Assembly: GCF_027622945.1 (NCBI RefSeq)
Contig: NZ_JAPZVQ010000006.1
Span: forward strand, 203,182-267,181
Reading direction: 5' to 3'
Source of the DNA: Glycomyces lechevalierae
Lineage (GTDB): Bacteria; Actinomycetota; Actinomycetes; Mycobacteriales; Micromonosporaceae
Length of the DNA: 64,000 nt
The notes under the pieces are model-generated. The model was not told where the DNA came from. It made no database searches and saw only the letters and a program-made list of their open reading frames with translations. Within the stretch, counting starts at the first letter, position 1. Every line of letters begins with the position of its first letter. Of the stretch, positions 8,112-16,501 are shown piece after piece. The position numbers and the translations under genes were made by a program.

Positions 8112-9140
8112 GTGAGCGCCGAACTCGCCGATACCCCGCCCCCAGCCGAGACATCGGCCACTCCCGCGCCCCCACGCGAACCCGCGAGCCGCCGCCGCGG
8201 GCTCACCTCCATCGAAGCGCTCGCGCTCCTGCTCATCTTCGGACTCACCGCCCGGCCCGGCCTCACCGAGATCTTCGCCGCGCCCGCCGCGCAGGCCTGG
8301 TCCGCCCGGTTCGTGGCGGTCTGCGTGCAGGCCTTCCCGTTCCTCGTCCTCGGCGTGGTCCTCTCGGCCGCCATCGCCGCGTTCGTCCCCGCCGGGTTCT
8401 TCCACAAGGTCGTCCCCAAGCGCACCGCGCTCGCCGTCCCCGTCGCCGGGGTCGCCGGGGCCGTGCTGCCCGCCTGCGAATGCGCGTCCGTGCCCGTCGC
8501 CGGCGCGCTGGTACGCCGCGGCGTCGCCCCCGCCGCCGCGTTCACCTTCATGCTCGCCTCGCCCGCGATCAACCCGATCGTCGTCGTCTCCACCTTCGTG
8601 GCCTTCCCCGGCGACCCGCGGATGGTCGTCGCGCGCGTCGCCGCCTCTCTCGCGGCCGCGATCGCGATCGGCTGGCTCTGGGCCAAACTCGGCAAGACCG
8701 AATGGCTCAACCTGCCCAAGCACCACCACCACGACGACGGCAAGTGGGCCGCGTTCTGGTCGGCGATCCGCCACGACTTCCTCCACGCCGGCGGCTACCT
8801 CGTCATCGGCGCGGCCATCGCCGCGAGCCTCAACACGCTCGTGCCCGAGACCTGGCTCCAGCCGATCGCGGACGACCCCGTGCTGGGGGTGCTCGCGCTG
8901 GCGGTCCTCGCGGTGCTCGTCTCGATCTGCTCGGAGTCGGACGCGTTCGTGGCCGCCTCGCTGACCCAGTTCTCGCCCACGGCGAAGCTGGCGTTCATGG
9001 TCGTGGGCCCGTTCATCGACGTGAAGCTCGCGGCCATGCAGGCCGGGACGTTCGGCCGCCGGTTCGCCCTGCGCTTCGCGCCGACCGCGTTCTGCGCGGC
9101 CGTGCTCGCGGCCGTCCTGATGGGAGTGCTGCTGCTGTGA
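8112..9140 (+). CDS. YraQ/DUF318-family permease
   Basis: About 342 residues from GTG 8112 (ATG 8094 is also possible). It is an eight-helix permease of the SO_0444/YraQ family. The signature LPACECASVPVAGALVRRGV, with paired cysteines, and the second half-repeat ICSESDAFVAASLTQFS are both present, as is SPAINPIVV. A histidine run (KHHHHDDG) sits in the cytoplasmic loop, suggesting metal binding. Its stop overlaps the start of the TIGR03943-type partner, an arrangement seen widely next to zinc-responsive genes in Actinobacteria. Zinc or other metal transport is inference from context. Confidence 0.85.
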   Translation: MSAELADTPPPAETSATPAPPREPASRRRGLTSIEALALLLIFGLTARPGLTEIFAAPAAQAWSARFVAVCVQAFPFLVLGVVLSAAIAAFVPAGFFHKVVPKRTALAVPVAGVAGAVLPACECASVPVAGALVRRGVAPAAAFTFMLASPAINPIVVVSTFVAFPGDPRMVVARVAASLAAAIAIGWLWAKLGKTEWLNLPKHHHHDDGKWAAFWSAIRHDFLHAGGYLVIGAAIAASLNTLVPETWLQPIADDPVLGVLALAVLAVLVSICSESDAFVAASLTQFSPTAKLAFMVVGPFIDVKLAAMQAGTFGRRFALRFAPTAFCAAVLAAVLMGVLLL

Positions 9141-9844
9141 GACGCGATGCGCAGGCGGTCATCCTGCTCCTGGTCGGCGGCGGGATGCTGCGCCTGGCCG
9201 CCACGGGCGATTACCTCAACTATGTGAAGCCGTACGCCTTCTGGCTCATCGTGCCCGCCGGGGCCATTCTCGTCGCGGTCGCCGCCATCACTGCCGTGAA
9301 CACTTGGCGCGCAAAGAAAGACGCCGACGACGGGCACGGCCACGGCGAGCCGAAGGTGGCGTGGCTGCTGCTCGCGCCCGTGGTCGGGATGCTGCTCGTG
9401 GCCCCGGACGCGCTCGGGTCCTACGAGGCCGAGCGCACCGGCACCGTAGTCGGCGCCGAGGAGAACCGCTCGACCTATCCGGAGCTGCCCGACGACGTCG
9501 ACCCCGTGCCGCTCACGCTCCTCGACTACGCCGCGCGCGCGATCTTCGACGACGGCGCGACCCTCGAGGGCCACCGGATCCAGCTCCGCGGGTTCATCCT
9601 CTACGAAGGGGACGAGCCGCAGCTCGCGCGCATGGTCGTCTCGTGCTGCGCGGCCGACGCGCGCCCGGTGAAGATCGGTTTCGATGGCGATCTTCCCGCG
9701 AACCTGGAGCCCGACCAGTGGGTCGAGGTCGTCGGCGAGTACACCGACCGCCAGGGCCGGGACGAGATCAACGGCGAGCTGGTGCCGTACATCGCGGTCG
9801 AGTCGATCACGAACATCCCGACGCCGGAGAACGAGTACCAGTAA
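9137..9844 (+). CDS. TIGR03943 (DUF1980) family membrane protein
   Basis: A 235-residue partner of the upstream permease, starting at GTG 9137 with a GTGA overlap. The N-terminus holds two hydrophobic helices (AVILLLVGGGMLRLAA and YAFWLIVPAGAILVAVAAI), then a His-rich loop (DDGHGHGEPK) and a third helix. The C-terminal extracytoplasmic domain contains the family's VVSCCAADARPVKIGF motif and an OB-like WVEVVGEYTD segment. YraQ-type permease and TIGR03943 genes are regularly paired; the joint function is unproven. The Cys-Cys pair and the nearby znu genes point to metal handling. Confidence 0.85.
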   Translation: MRRDAQAVILLLVGGGMLRLAATGDYLNYVKPYAFWLIVPAGAILVAVAAITAVNTWRAKKDADDGHGHGEPKVAWLLLAPVVGMLLVAPDALGSYEAERTGTVVGAEENRSTYPELPDDVDPVPLTLLDYAARAIFDDGATLEGHRIQLRGFILYEGDEPQLARMVVSCCAADARPVKIGFDGDLPANLEPDQWVEVVGEYTDRQGRDEINGELVPYIAVESITNIPTPENEYQ

Positions 9845-10055
9845 CGGCGCACGCCGCAGGTCGACGGAGGCCGGCGGGTTGGGCCCCCGGTTCTCAACGA
9901 TGCCCGCAGGGTCCGACAATTCGGCTACCGCGGGCGCGGCGTTCATCCGTTCGCGTGATACCCGTCATCGCGACTCGAGGCCTCCGGTGGGACGGGAGTG
10001 GTGTTCGCGCTGCTGGCGAGGGACGTTCCGATTCGAGGAGCCACATATTAGATGT

Positions 10056-10070
10056 TGACAATGATTGTCA
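10056..10070. promoter_or_regulatory. Zur box upstream of znuA
   Basis: TGACAATGATTGTCA is a near-perfect palindrome (one central asymmetry) matching actinobacterial Zur operators. It sits 20 bases before the znuA start, and CATATTAGAT just upstream can supply a -10, so zinc-loaded Zur would block initiation. The same TGACAAT half-site recurs at 26297. Confidence 0.88.
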
Positions 10071-10090
10071 TGACTGGGCAAGCTTCCATC

Positions 10091-11086
10091 ATGCGCCGTT
10101 CCCGATTCATCCTCGCCCCCATCGCCGGCCTCGCCGCGGCCGCCGCCCTCACCGCCTGCGGCTCCGGCTCCGACGACCCCGCCGCCGACGGCGAGATCAG
10201 CGTCGTCACCGCCTTCTACCCCCTCGCCTTCGCCACCGAGCGCGTCGGCGGCGACCACGTCTCGGTCACCAACCTCACCCCCGCCGGCCAGGAGCCCCAC
10301 GACCTCGAGCTGGCCCCCTCCGACATCGCCGCGATCGAAGAGGCCGACTACGTCGTCTACCTCAAGGGCTTCATCCCCGAACTCGACGCCGCCGTCGAGG
10401 AGTACGCCGCCGACAAGTCCCTCGACGTGCTCACCGCCGTCGACACCATCGGCTACGACTCCACGCAGGTCTTCGAGGACGACCACGCCGAAGAAGAGCA
10501 CTCCGAGGAGCCCACCGAGGCCGAAGAAGAGGGCGAGCACGAGCACGAGGAGCTCGAGGGCACCGACCCCCACGTCTGGCTCGACCCGATGCGCTACGGC
10601 CAGATCGGCACCGCCATCGGCGAAGGCCTCGCCGGCCTCGACGACGCCAACAAGGCCGACTACACCGCGAACGCCGAAGCCCTCGCCGCCGACCTCACCG
10701 ACCTCGACGCCGAGTTCACCGACGGCCTCGCCGCCCGCACCTCCGACGCGATCGTCACCTCCCACGCCGCGTTCGGCTACCTCGCCGACCGCTACGGACT
10801 CACCCAGGTCGCCATCTCCGGCCTCAGCCCCGACCAGGAGCCCGACAGCCAGCGCATGGCCGAGGTCGCCCACTACGTCGAGGAGAACGGCGTCACCATG
10901 ATCTTCTTCGAAACCCTCGTCTCGCCCGACATCGCCGACACGCTCGCGGCCGAGACCGGCGCGCAGAGCGCCGTCCTCAACCCGCTCGAAGGCCTCACCC
11001 AGGAGCAGACCGACGCCGGCGCCGACTACTTCACTGTGATGCGCGAGAACCTGGCCACGCTGCAGACGGCCCTCGGTGCGGCATAA
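10091..11086 (+). CDS. znuA: zinc ABC transporter substrate-binding lipoprotein
   Basis: A 331-residue cluster A-I metal-binding lipoprotein that captures zinc outside the membrane. The ATG at 10091 gives a normal lipoprotein signal with lipobox LTAC (Cys23); the frame stays open to 10052, but that stretch is the Zur box. Likely zinc ligands are His70 (GQEPHD), His161 (TDPHVWLDP) and His225 (TSHAAFGYL), with an acidic residue near the C-terminus. An acidic His-rich loop (about 130-156, with EHSEE and EHEHEE) is typical of zinc-specific members. It is the first gene of znuA-znuC-znuB, under the Zur box. Confidence 0.95.
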   Translation: MRRSRFILAPIAGLAAAAALTACGSGSDDPAADGEISVVTAFYPLAFATERVGGDHVSVTNLTPAGQEPHDLELAPSDIAAIEEADYVVYLKGFIPELDAAVEEYAADKSLDVLTAVDTIGYDSTQVFEDDHAEEEHSEEPTEAEEEGEHEHEELEGTDPHVWLDPMRYGQIGTAIGEGLAGLDDANKADYTANAEALAADLTDLDAEFTDGLAARTSDAIVTSHAAFGYLADRYGLTQVAISGLSPDQEPDSQRMAEVAHYVEENGVTMIFFETLVSPDIADTLAAETGAQSAVLNPLEGLTQEQTDAGADYFTVMRENLATLQTALGAA

Positions 11087-11101
11087 GGCAGCATTAGCCC
11101 A

Positions 11102-11866
11102 ATGCCCGTTCTCAACGTCCGCGGTGCGACCGTCTCCTACGGCGGTCGCGCCGTCGTCCGCGGGGTGGACCTCGCCGTCGAACCCGGGGAGGCCGTGGCC
11201 CTCATGGGCGCCAACGGCTCCGGGAAGTCCACGCTGATCAAGGCCGTCGCCGGGCTCGTCCCGCTCGCGAGCGGCTCGATCGAGCTCTTCGGCACCCCCC
11301 AGAAGCGCTTCCGCGCCTGGAAGCGCATCGGCTACGTGCCCCAGCGCACCGGCGCCGCCTCGGGCGTCCCCTCGACCGCCGCCGAGGTCGTCTCCCAGGG
11401 CCGCCTCGCCCACCGCTTCCTCGGCATGCCGCCGAGCCGCGCCGACCGCGACGCCGTGACGCAGAGCCTCGCCGAGGTCGGTCTCGCCGACCACGCGCAC
11501 TGCTCCGTCGACACCCTCTCGGGCGGTCAGCAGCAGCGCGTCCTCATCGCCCGCGCCCTCGCCACCGACCCCGACCTGCTGATCATGGACGAGCCCACGG
11601 TGGGCGTCGACGCCGAGACGCAGGCCGCGCTGGCCGCAGTCGTGGCCGACCGGATCGACGCCGGCTGCGCGGTCCTCCTCGTCACGCACGAACTCGGCCC
11701 GCTCACCGACCGGCTCGACCGGGCCGTGGTCCTCGCCGACGGCAAGGTCGTGCACGACGGCGCCCCGCCGCGGCCCGTGGGCGAGCACGCCGACCCGCAC
11801 CACGAGCACGCGCACCCGCACGCCAACGGCGACACCGCCGACGAAGCCATCTGGGGCGGCAAATGA
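11102..11866 (+). CDS. znuC: zinc ABC transporter ATP-binding protein
   Basis: A 254-residue ABC ATPase powering zinc uptake. Walker A is GANGSGKST (36-44), the Q-loop lies in GYVPQRTG, the signature is LSGGQQQR, Walker B is LLIMDEPTVGVD and the switch His is in LLVTHELG. The C-terminus is unusually His-rich (EHADPHHEHAHPHAN), which fits a zinc-sensing or zinc-buffering tail. It lies 15 bases after znuA and overlaps znuB by ATGA. Confidence 0.95.
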   Translation: MPVLNVRGATVSYGGRAVVRGVDLAVEPGEAVALMGANGSGKSTLIKAVAGLVPLASGSIELFGTPQKRFRAWKRIGYVPQRTGAASGVPSTAAEVVSQGRLAHRFLGMPPSRADRDAVTQSLAEVGLADHAHCSVDTLSGGQQQRVLIARALATDPDLLIMDEPTVGVDAETQAALAAVVADRIDAGCAVLLVTHELGPLTDRLDRAVVLADGKVVHDGAPPRPVGEHADPHHEHAHPHANGDTADEAIWGGK

Positions 11867-12765
11867 ACCTGGACCTGTCGATCCTGGACTACTTCCAGTA
11901 CGAGTTCATGCAGCGCGCCCTCATCAGCGCGCTCGTCGTTGGCCTGTGCGCGCCGGCCGTGGGCGTGTTCCTCGTCCAGAAGCGCCTGGCGCTCATCGGG
12001 GACGGCCTCGGCCACATCGCGCTCACCGGCGTCGCCATCGGCTTCCTCACCGGCGTCGCGCCGATGTGGACGACCCTCGCGGTGACCGTCGCCGCCTCGG
12101 TCGTCATGGAGATCCTGCGCAGCCACTCCAAGACCTCCGGCGACGTGGCGCTGGCGATGATGTTCTACGGCGGCATCGCCGGCGGCGTCTACCTGACCGG
12201 CATCGCCTCCGACAAGGGCGTCGCGAACCTCCAGCAGTACCTGTTCGGCTCGCTGCTCACCGCCGGGTGGGACGAGGTCTGGACGATCGCGATCGGCGGC
12301 GCGGTCGTCGCGGTCCTCATGCTCGTGCTCCGGCCCTGGCTCACCGCGATCTGCGCGGACGAGCAGTACGCGCGCGTCTCGGGCCTGCCCGTCGCCGGGC
12401 TCAACCTGCTGCTCCTCATCACCACGGCCGTCACCGTCTCGGTCTCGATGCGCGCGGTCGGGCTGCTCCTCGTGAGCGCCCTCCTCGTCATCCCGGTCGT
12501 CACGGTCCAGCAGTTCACGCGGTCGTTCAAGGCCACGATGTTCGCGGCGATGGGCGCGGGCCTGCTCATCGCCGGCACGGGCGTCGTCGCCTCCGCCGCG
12601 AAGGACGTGCCGCCGGGCTCCACGATCGTGCTCATCGGCGTCGCCGTCTTCGTCGTCACCGCCCTCCTGGCCGCGCTCGTGCGCCGCGTCCGCCGGGTCC
12701 GCCGCGCCCACCTCCCGCCCGAAGGCGAGCCGCTCGAGGTCGAACTGCCCGCCGCGAGCGCATGA
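11863..12765 (+). CDS. znuB: zinc ABC transporter permease
   Basis: A 300-residue ABC-3 family permease with about eight hydrophobic segments. Characteristic segments include FLVQKRLALIGDGLGHIALTGVAIG, the family block facing the ATPase, and SVSMRAVGLLLVSALLVIPVVTVQQ. The C-terminus is basic ([10 protein letters not shown]). It is translationally coupled to znuC by a four-base overlap and completes the importer. Confidence 0.95.
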   Translation: MNLDLSILDYFQYEFMQRALISALVVGLCAPAVGVFLVQKRLALIGDGLGHIALTGVAIGFLTGVAPMWTTLAVTVAASVVMEILRSHSKTSGDVALAMMFYGGIAGGVYLTGIASDKGVANLQQYLFGSLLTAGWDEVWTIAIGGAVVAVLMLVLRPWLTAICADEQYARVSGLPVAGLNLLLLITTAVTVSVSMRAVGLLLVSALLVIPVVTVQQFTRSFKATMFAAMGAGLLIAGTGVVASAAKDVPPGSTIVLIGVAVFVVTALLAALVRRVRRVRRAHLPPEGEPLEVELPAASA

Positions 12766-12827
12766 CCGGAGCGGGACCCGCGACACCTGGACCCGCGAAC
12801 GGACCCGCGACGCGATATTTTTGCGGA

Positions 12828-13142
12828 GTGCGGACCGAGACCGAGCCAACCGAAGCCACCCCAGCCGACTATGAGGCGGCGGGGGAGCTGCTGCGCGCGC
12901 TCGCCGCGCCCCTGCGCATCGCGATCGTGATGGAACTGGCCGCCGGGCCGAAGTTCGTGCACCAGATCGTCGAGACCCTGCGCGTCACGCAGCCGCTCGT
13001 CTCCCAGCATTTGCGGGTGCTCCGGGGAGCGGGTATCGTGCGCGGCACCCGTTCGGGGCGCGAGATCTCCTATTCGCTCATCGACGACCACATCGCGCAC
13101 ATCGTCACCGACGCCGTCCACCACGCCCGAGAGGAACGCTAG
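12828..13142 (+). CDS. ArsR/SmtB-family transcriptional regulator
   Basis: A 104-residue winged-helix regulator. The helix-turn-helix is VHQIVETLRVTQPLVSQHLRVLRGAGIV, and the wing is RGTRSGREISYSLID. The C-terminal DDHIAHIVTDAVHHAREER has an Asp/His pattern like the alpha-5 metal site of SmtB/CzrA sensors (D-x-H ... H-x-x-H/E), so it is plausibly a zinc-sensing repressor. The start is GTG at 12828. Its stop overlaps the zur start by one base (TAGTG), so the two metal sensors are co-translated. Confidence 0.88.
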   Translation: MRTETEPTEATPADYEAAGELLRALAAPLRIAIVMELAAGPKFVHQIVETLRVTQPLVSQHLRVLRGAGIVRGTRSGREISYSLIDDHIAHIVTDAVHHAREER

Positions 13143-13552
13143 TGGCCATCAAGCCTCCGGCCGAGAACATGGCCCGCTCCACCAAGCAGCGGACCGCGAT
13201 CCTCGAACTGCTCGAGCACGACGACGCGTTCCGCTCCGCCCAGGACGTCCACGCGATCCTCCGTGAGACCGGGTCCAAGATCGGCCTCACCACCGTCTAC
13301 CGGACCCTCCAGGCCTTCGCCGAGGCCGACATCGTCGACGTCATGCGCCTGCCCGGCGGCGACCACCTGTACCGCCTCTGCTCGGCCGAGGAGCACCACC
13401 ACCACCTGGTGTGCCGCTCGTGCGGCAAGACCGTGGAGGTCGCCGGGCCCACCGTCGAGCGCTGGGCCAACAAGGTCGCGGCCGACCACGGGTTCACCGA
13501 GGTCGGACACACGCTCGAACTCCACGGCCTGTGCGCCGAGTGCTCGAAGTAG
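13142..13552 (+). CDS. zur: zinc uptake regulator of the Fur family
   Basis: A 136-residue Fur-family repressor, called Zur from its place in the znu block and the two Zur boxes in this window. The recognition helix lies in IGLTTVYRTLQAFAEADIV. A regulatory-site His cluster (EEHHHHLVC, 84-91) and the structural zinc site C91xxC94 ... C131xxC134 are visible. The start is GTG at 13142, overlapping the ArsR stop. With zinc it should repress znuACB and the zinc-free ribosomal protein genes at 25-28 kb. Confidence 0.92.
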   Translation: MAIKPPAENMARSTKQRTAILELLEHDDAFRSAQDVHAILRETGSKIGLTTVYRTLQAFAEADIVDVMRLPGGDHLYRLCSAEEHHHHLVCRSCGKTVEVAGPTVERWANKVAADHGFTEVGHTLELHGLCAECSK

Positions 13553-13562
13553 GCTGGGCGCC

Positions 13563-13937
13563 GTGCTGGTTGTATATCGTTTCGCCGTAACCGAAGGCGA
13601 GACGGAGGCCTTCGCCCGCGATGCCGAAGGCGCGCTCGCGGCCCTGGCCTCCTGCGCGGGCTACGAACGCGGCGGCCTGGGCCGCGCGCTCGACTCGTTC
13701 ACCGACGGCGAGGACACCGCCTGGATGCTCTGGACCGAGTGGAGCGACGTCGGCTCCTACCGCCGGGCGCTCTCGAACTTCCAGGTCAAGATGGCCACCC
13801 CGCTCCTCTCCCGCGCGCTTCCCGAGGCCTCGGGCTTCGAGGTCCTCGCCGAATGCGCGCCCGGCGGCGAGCCGCGCCGCACCGGCTCCGACCGCGCGCC
13901 CGACCCTGACGAGGCTCGCCGGGAGGCCGCCCGATGA
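13563..13937 (+). CDS. antibiotic biosynthesis monooxygenase (ABM)-like protein
   Basis: A 124-residue protein starting at GTG 13563, ten bases after zur. The core (LVVYRFAVTEGETEAFARDAEGALAAL ... WMLWTEWSDVGSYRRALS) has the length and pattern of a dimeric alpha/beta-barrel ABM-type domain. The tail is charged and probably disordered. Function is unknown, and membership in the zinc operon may be incidental. The stop overlaps the next start (ATGA). Confidence 0.75.
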   Translation: MLVVYRFAVTEGETEAFARDAEGALAALASCAGYERGGLGRALDSFTDGEDTAWMLWTEWSDVGSYRRALSNFQVKMATPLLSRALPEASGFEVLAECAPGGEPRRTGSDRAPDPDEARREAAR

Positions 13938-14884
13938 CCGACCGGCCGAACCCCGAACGGGTGAGTTCCGAAGGCCCGGAATCGGAGCGCGAAGCGGAGC
14001 CTGCGACCCCGGAACCCGCGTCCCCGGAGCGGTCCGGTTCGCCGTCGACCCCGGACTCCGTCGAGTCCCCGTGGCCCGAGCCGCCGCCCCTGTCGGTCCC
14101 GATCGAGCCCATCCCCGTCGAACCGACCCCGCCGCTCCCGACGTCGACCGCCGAGCCGGCTCCCGAACCCGAGTCGTCGCAGCCGCGCGAAGAGGTCGAG
14201 GCCGAGCCGCACACGTCCGTGGCGGCCGTCGCCGAACCGGCCGCGCCGCCGCAGATCGCGCCCGAACCGGGCCGCCCGCCGATCCCGATGGAACCCGAGC
14301 CTTCGGTCCCCGACCCGGTCTCGCCCGAACCGGCGGCGCCCGTCGCCCTCACCGCCGAGACCGACGAGACGCTCGCGCTGCCGCCCACGACGAAAGAGGT
14401 CGAGCCCGCCCCCGCGCCCTCGGCCCCGCCTCCGCCGCCCACCGGCGTGCCGGTCCCGTTCGCGGCCCCGCCGACCGGCCACTCCCGCTTCTTCGGCCTG
14501 AAGCTCGGCCTCGGCATTACCGGCGGCGCGCTCGGCATCATCGGCGTCGTCACCGCCGTCGTCATCGCCATGATCGTCTTCACCAACTCGATCACCGACA
14601 AGGTCGAGAGCACCGCTGAAGAGTTCATCGGCGCGATCGCCCACGACGACTGGGACACCGCCTACGCGATGCTCTGCGACTCCTACCGCCAGCGCCCCGC
14701 CGAGGACTACGTGCCCGAATGGGACTCCTGGGACACCGAAGGCGCCGACGTCCAGGCCATGAACGCCTCCACCGGCAACGTCAGGGTCGAGTTCGACGAC
14801 GGCACCGCCGTCGAACTCGTCATCGCGATCGAGCAGACCCCTGACGCCCTCAACACGAGCGTCTGCGGCTGGCGCGACGTCTAG
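13934..14884 (+). CDS. Pro/Glu-rich single-pass membrane protein
   Basis: A 316-residue protein. Residues 1-180 are almost entirely Pro, Glu, Ser and Ala, probably disordered and cytoplasmic. One TM helix follows (about 195-215, LGIIGVVTAVVIAMIVF), then a small extracytoplasmic domain (DKVESTAEEFIGAIAHDDWDTAYAMLCDSYR) with two cysteines. That domain resembles the DUF4878/NTF2-like 'lumazine-binding-like' domains of actinobacterial lipoproteins. Overlaps the preceding gene by four bases. Function unknown. Confidence 0.75.
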   Translation: MTDRPNPERVSSEGPESEREAEPATPEPASPERSGSPSTPDSVESPWPEPPPLSVPIEPIPVEPTPPLPTSTAEPAPEPESSQPREEVEAEPHTSVAAVAEPAAPPQIAPEPGRPPIPMEPEPSVPDPVSPEPAAPVALTAETDETLALPPTTKEVEPAPAPSAPPPPPTGVPVPFAAPPTGHSRFFGLKLGLGITGGALGIIGVVTAVVIAMIVFTNSITDKVESTAEEFIGAIAHDDWDTAYAMLCDSYRQRPAEDYVPEWDSWDTEGADVQAMNASTGNVRVEFDDGTAVELVIAIEQTPDALNTSVCGWRDV

Positions 14885-14971
14885 TTCCGCTGCCTCGGCA
14901 CCGGATACGCCTGCGGCGCAGCCGGAACCGCGCATTCGCCGGAATCGTTCAGGTCATCGCCTGTCTCGGGG

Positions 14972-16231
14972 TCAGTACTGCGGCGGATACTGCTGTTGTT
15001 GTTGCGGGTATCCGCCCTGCTGTTGGCCGTACGGGCCGGTCTGCTGCGGCTGCGTTTGCGGTTGCCCCATGGGGACCATCATGATGAGCGCGGTGGCGGG
15101 TTTGCCCGGGGTCCAGGCCTTGACGCCGGGAGTCAGGGCGGCGATGAACGCGACGAGGATCAGCGCCAGCAGGGCGTAGTTGCGAACGAGGACGATGATC
15201 CAGTTCGTGCGGGCCTGCGGCAGCGCGAGGTCCAGGAAGTGGACTGCTTCCATCGTGATGCTGAACGTCGAGAAGCCCGCTGCGAGGAACAGGATCGGTG
15301 TCCAGACGAGCGTGAAGACGCGTCCGCCGGCCTTGCCGCGCTGGATGGCGATCGCCGAGATCAGCGCGCAGATGAGGACGAGGACCGCTGCCAGGCCTTC
15401 CATGAGCGGCAGGCGCGACCCGTACAGCAGGGCCGGGTCGTTGAAGTCAGTGCCGAACGTGTTGTTGAGCATCAGCAGGGATCGGATGGTGCCGTAGAGG
15501 GTCCACACGCAGATCGCCAGGATCAGGCCGAGCGCCACGAGCATGAAGGTGGCCGCGCCGGGCCGGGTCTGCGGCCGTTCGGCCGGGCCCTGCGGTGCCG
15601 CGCCGAACGCGTTGCCGGGCATGCCGTTCATAGCGCCCACGGGCATGCCGGGCACCTGCACTTCGCCTCTTTGGATGCGGTGCATGAGGATCCACTGGCG
15701 CGCCGACTTGGAGCAGAGGAGTCCGAGGAGCGTGCCGTAGAGGCCGGCGAGCGGGACCCCGATGAGGAGCGTGATGTCGCCGCCGGTGTCCCAGTAGATG
15801 ATGCCCCAGACGTCCATGGCGGCGGCCAGGACCAGGCCGAGGATCGCGCTGACGAGGGACCAGATCCACGCCCAGCGCTTGCCTCGGGCGATCTGGACGC
15901 CGCTGGCGAGGGACTGGATCGCCGAGTAGACGGCGAAGGCGAGGCCGATGAGGCTGAACGGGTTGAAGAACTCGACCATGCTCATGACCGAGAAGACGTT
16001 CCCGATCGCGCTGACGGCCAAGAAGATGTAGAGGATGACCTGGATGCCGGTGATCGTGCCGGGCTTGCTCATCGACAAAGCGGGCATCTGCCCTGGAACG
16101 GGCTGTTCGGGGGCGTACTGCGCCGGGCCGTACGCGCCGCCAGGGCCCATCTGCTGCGGCCCGGGCTGCGGGGGCGGGGCGGGCTGGTACTGGAGGTGCA
16201 TCCGGTCCGGGGGCGGGGGCGGCATGGTCAT
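14972..16231 (-). CDS. eight-TM membrane protein with Pro/Gln-rich ends
   Basis: A 419-residue membrane protein. The ATG at 16231 follows GAGGA ten bases upstream and starts MTMPPPPPDR; the open frame continues to 16306. About eight TM helices are predicted in two blocks of four, separated by a soluble linker (about 215-250). The N-terminal 60 residues are Pro/Gln-rich and the C-terminus is QQQGGYPQQQQQYPPQY. The layout matches proteins with paired DUF-type four-helix units. No catalytic motif is visible and the function is unknown. Confidence 0.78.
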   Translation of the reverse strand: MTMPPPPPDRMHLQYQPAPPPQPGPQQMGPGGAYGPAQYAPEQPVPGQMPALSMSKPGTITGIQVILYIFLAVSAIGNVFSVMSMVEFFNPFSLIGLAFAVYSAIQSLASGVQIARGKRWAWIWSLVSAILGLVLAAAMDVWGIIYWDTGGDITLLIGVPLAGLYGTLLGLLCSKSARQWILMHRIQRGEVQVPGMPVGAMNGMPGNAFGAAPQGPAERPQTRPGAATFMLVALGLILAICVWTLYGTIRSLLMLNNTFGTDFNDPALLYGSRLPLMEGLAAVLVLICALISAIAIQRGKAGGRVFTLVWTPILFLAAGFSTFSITMEAVHFLDLALPQARTNWIIVLVRNYALLALILVAFIAALTPGVKAWTPGKPATALIMMVPMGQPQTQPQQTGPYGQQQGGYPQQQQQYPPQY

Positions 16232-16501
16232 TCGGGCATGTTCCTCTTGCTCTGGGGCTTCGGTAGCGGTCACCTTACCGGACCTGTCCCATTCGCGGTG
16301 GTGCACAATCGGGTGGTCCGCGCCGGTTCACGCGGATTCGCGCGTGTCCGCCTGCACGTTCACGGCTCGCGAGCTTCGCCGTGGGCCGCAGGGCCTCCGC
16401 GTCCCTGTTCGTACTGAGGGTCCTTTTCACGCGTTCCCGGGATGCGGCGGTTTGCTAGTCTGACTGACGCCGAACGACCTCCGAGTGAAGCAGGACGCGC
16501 T

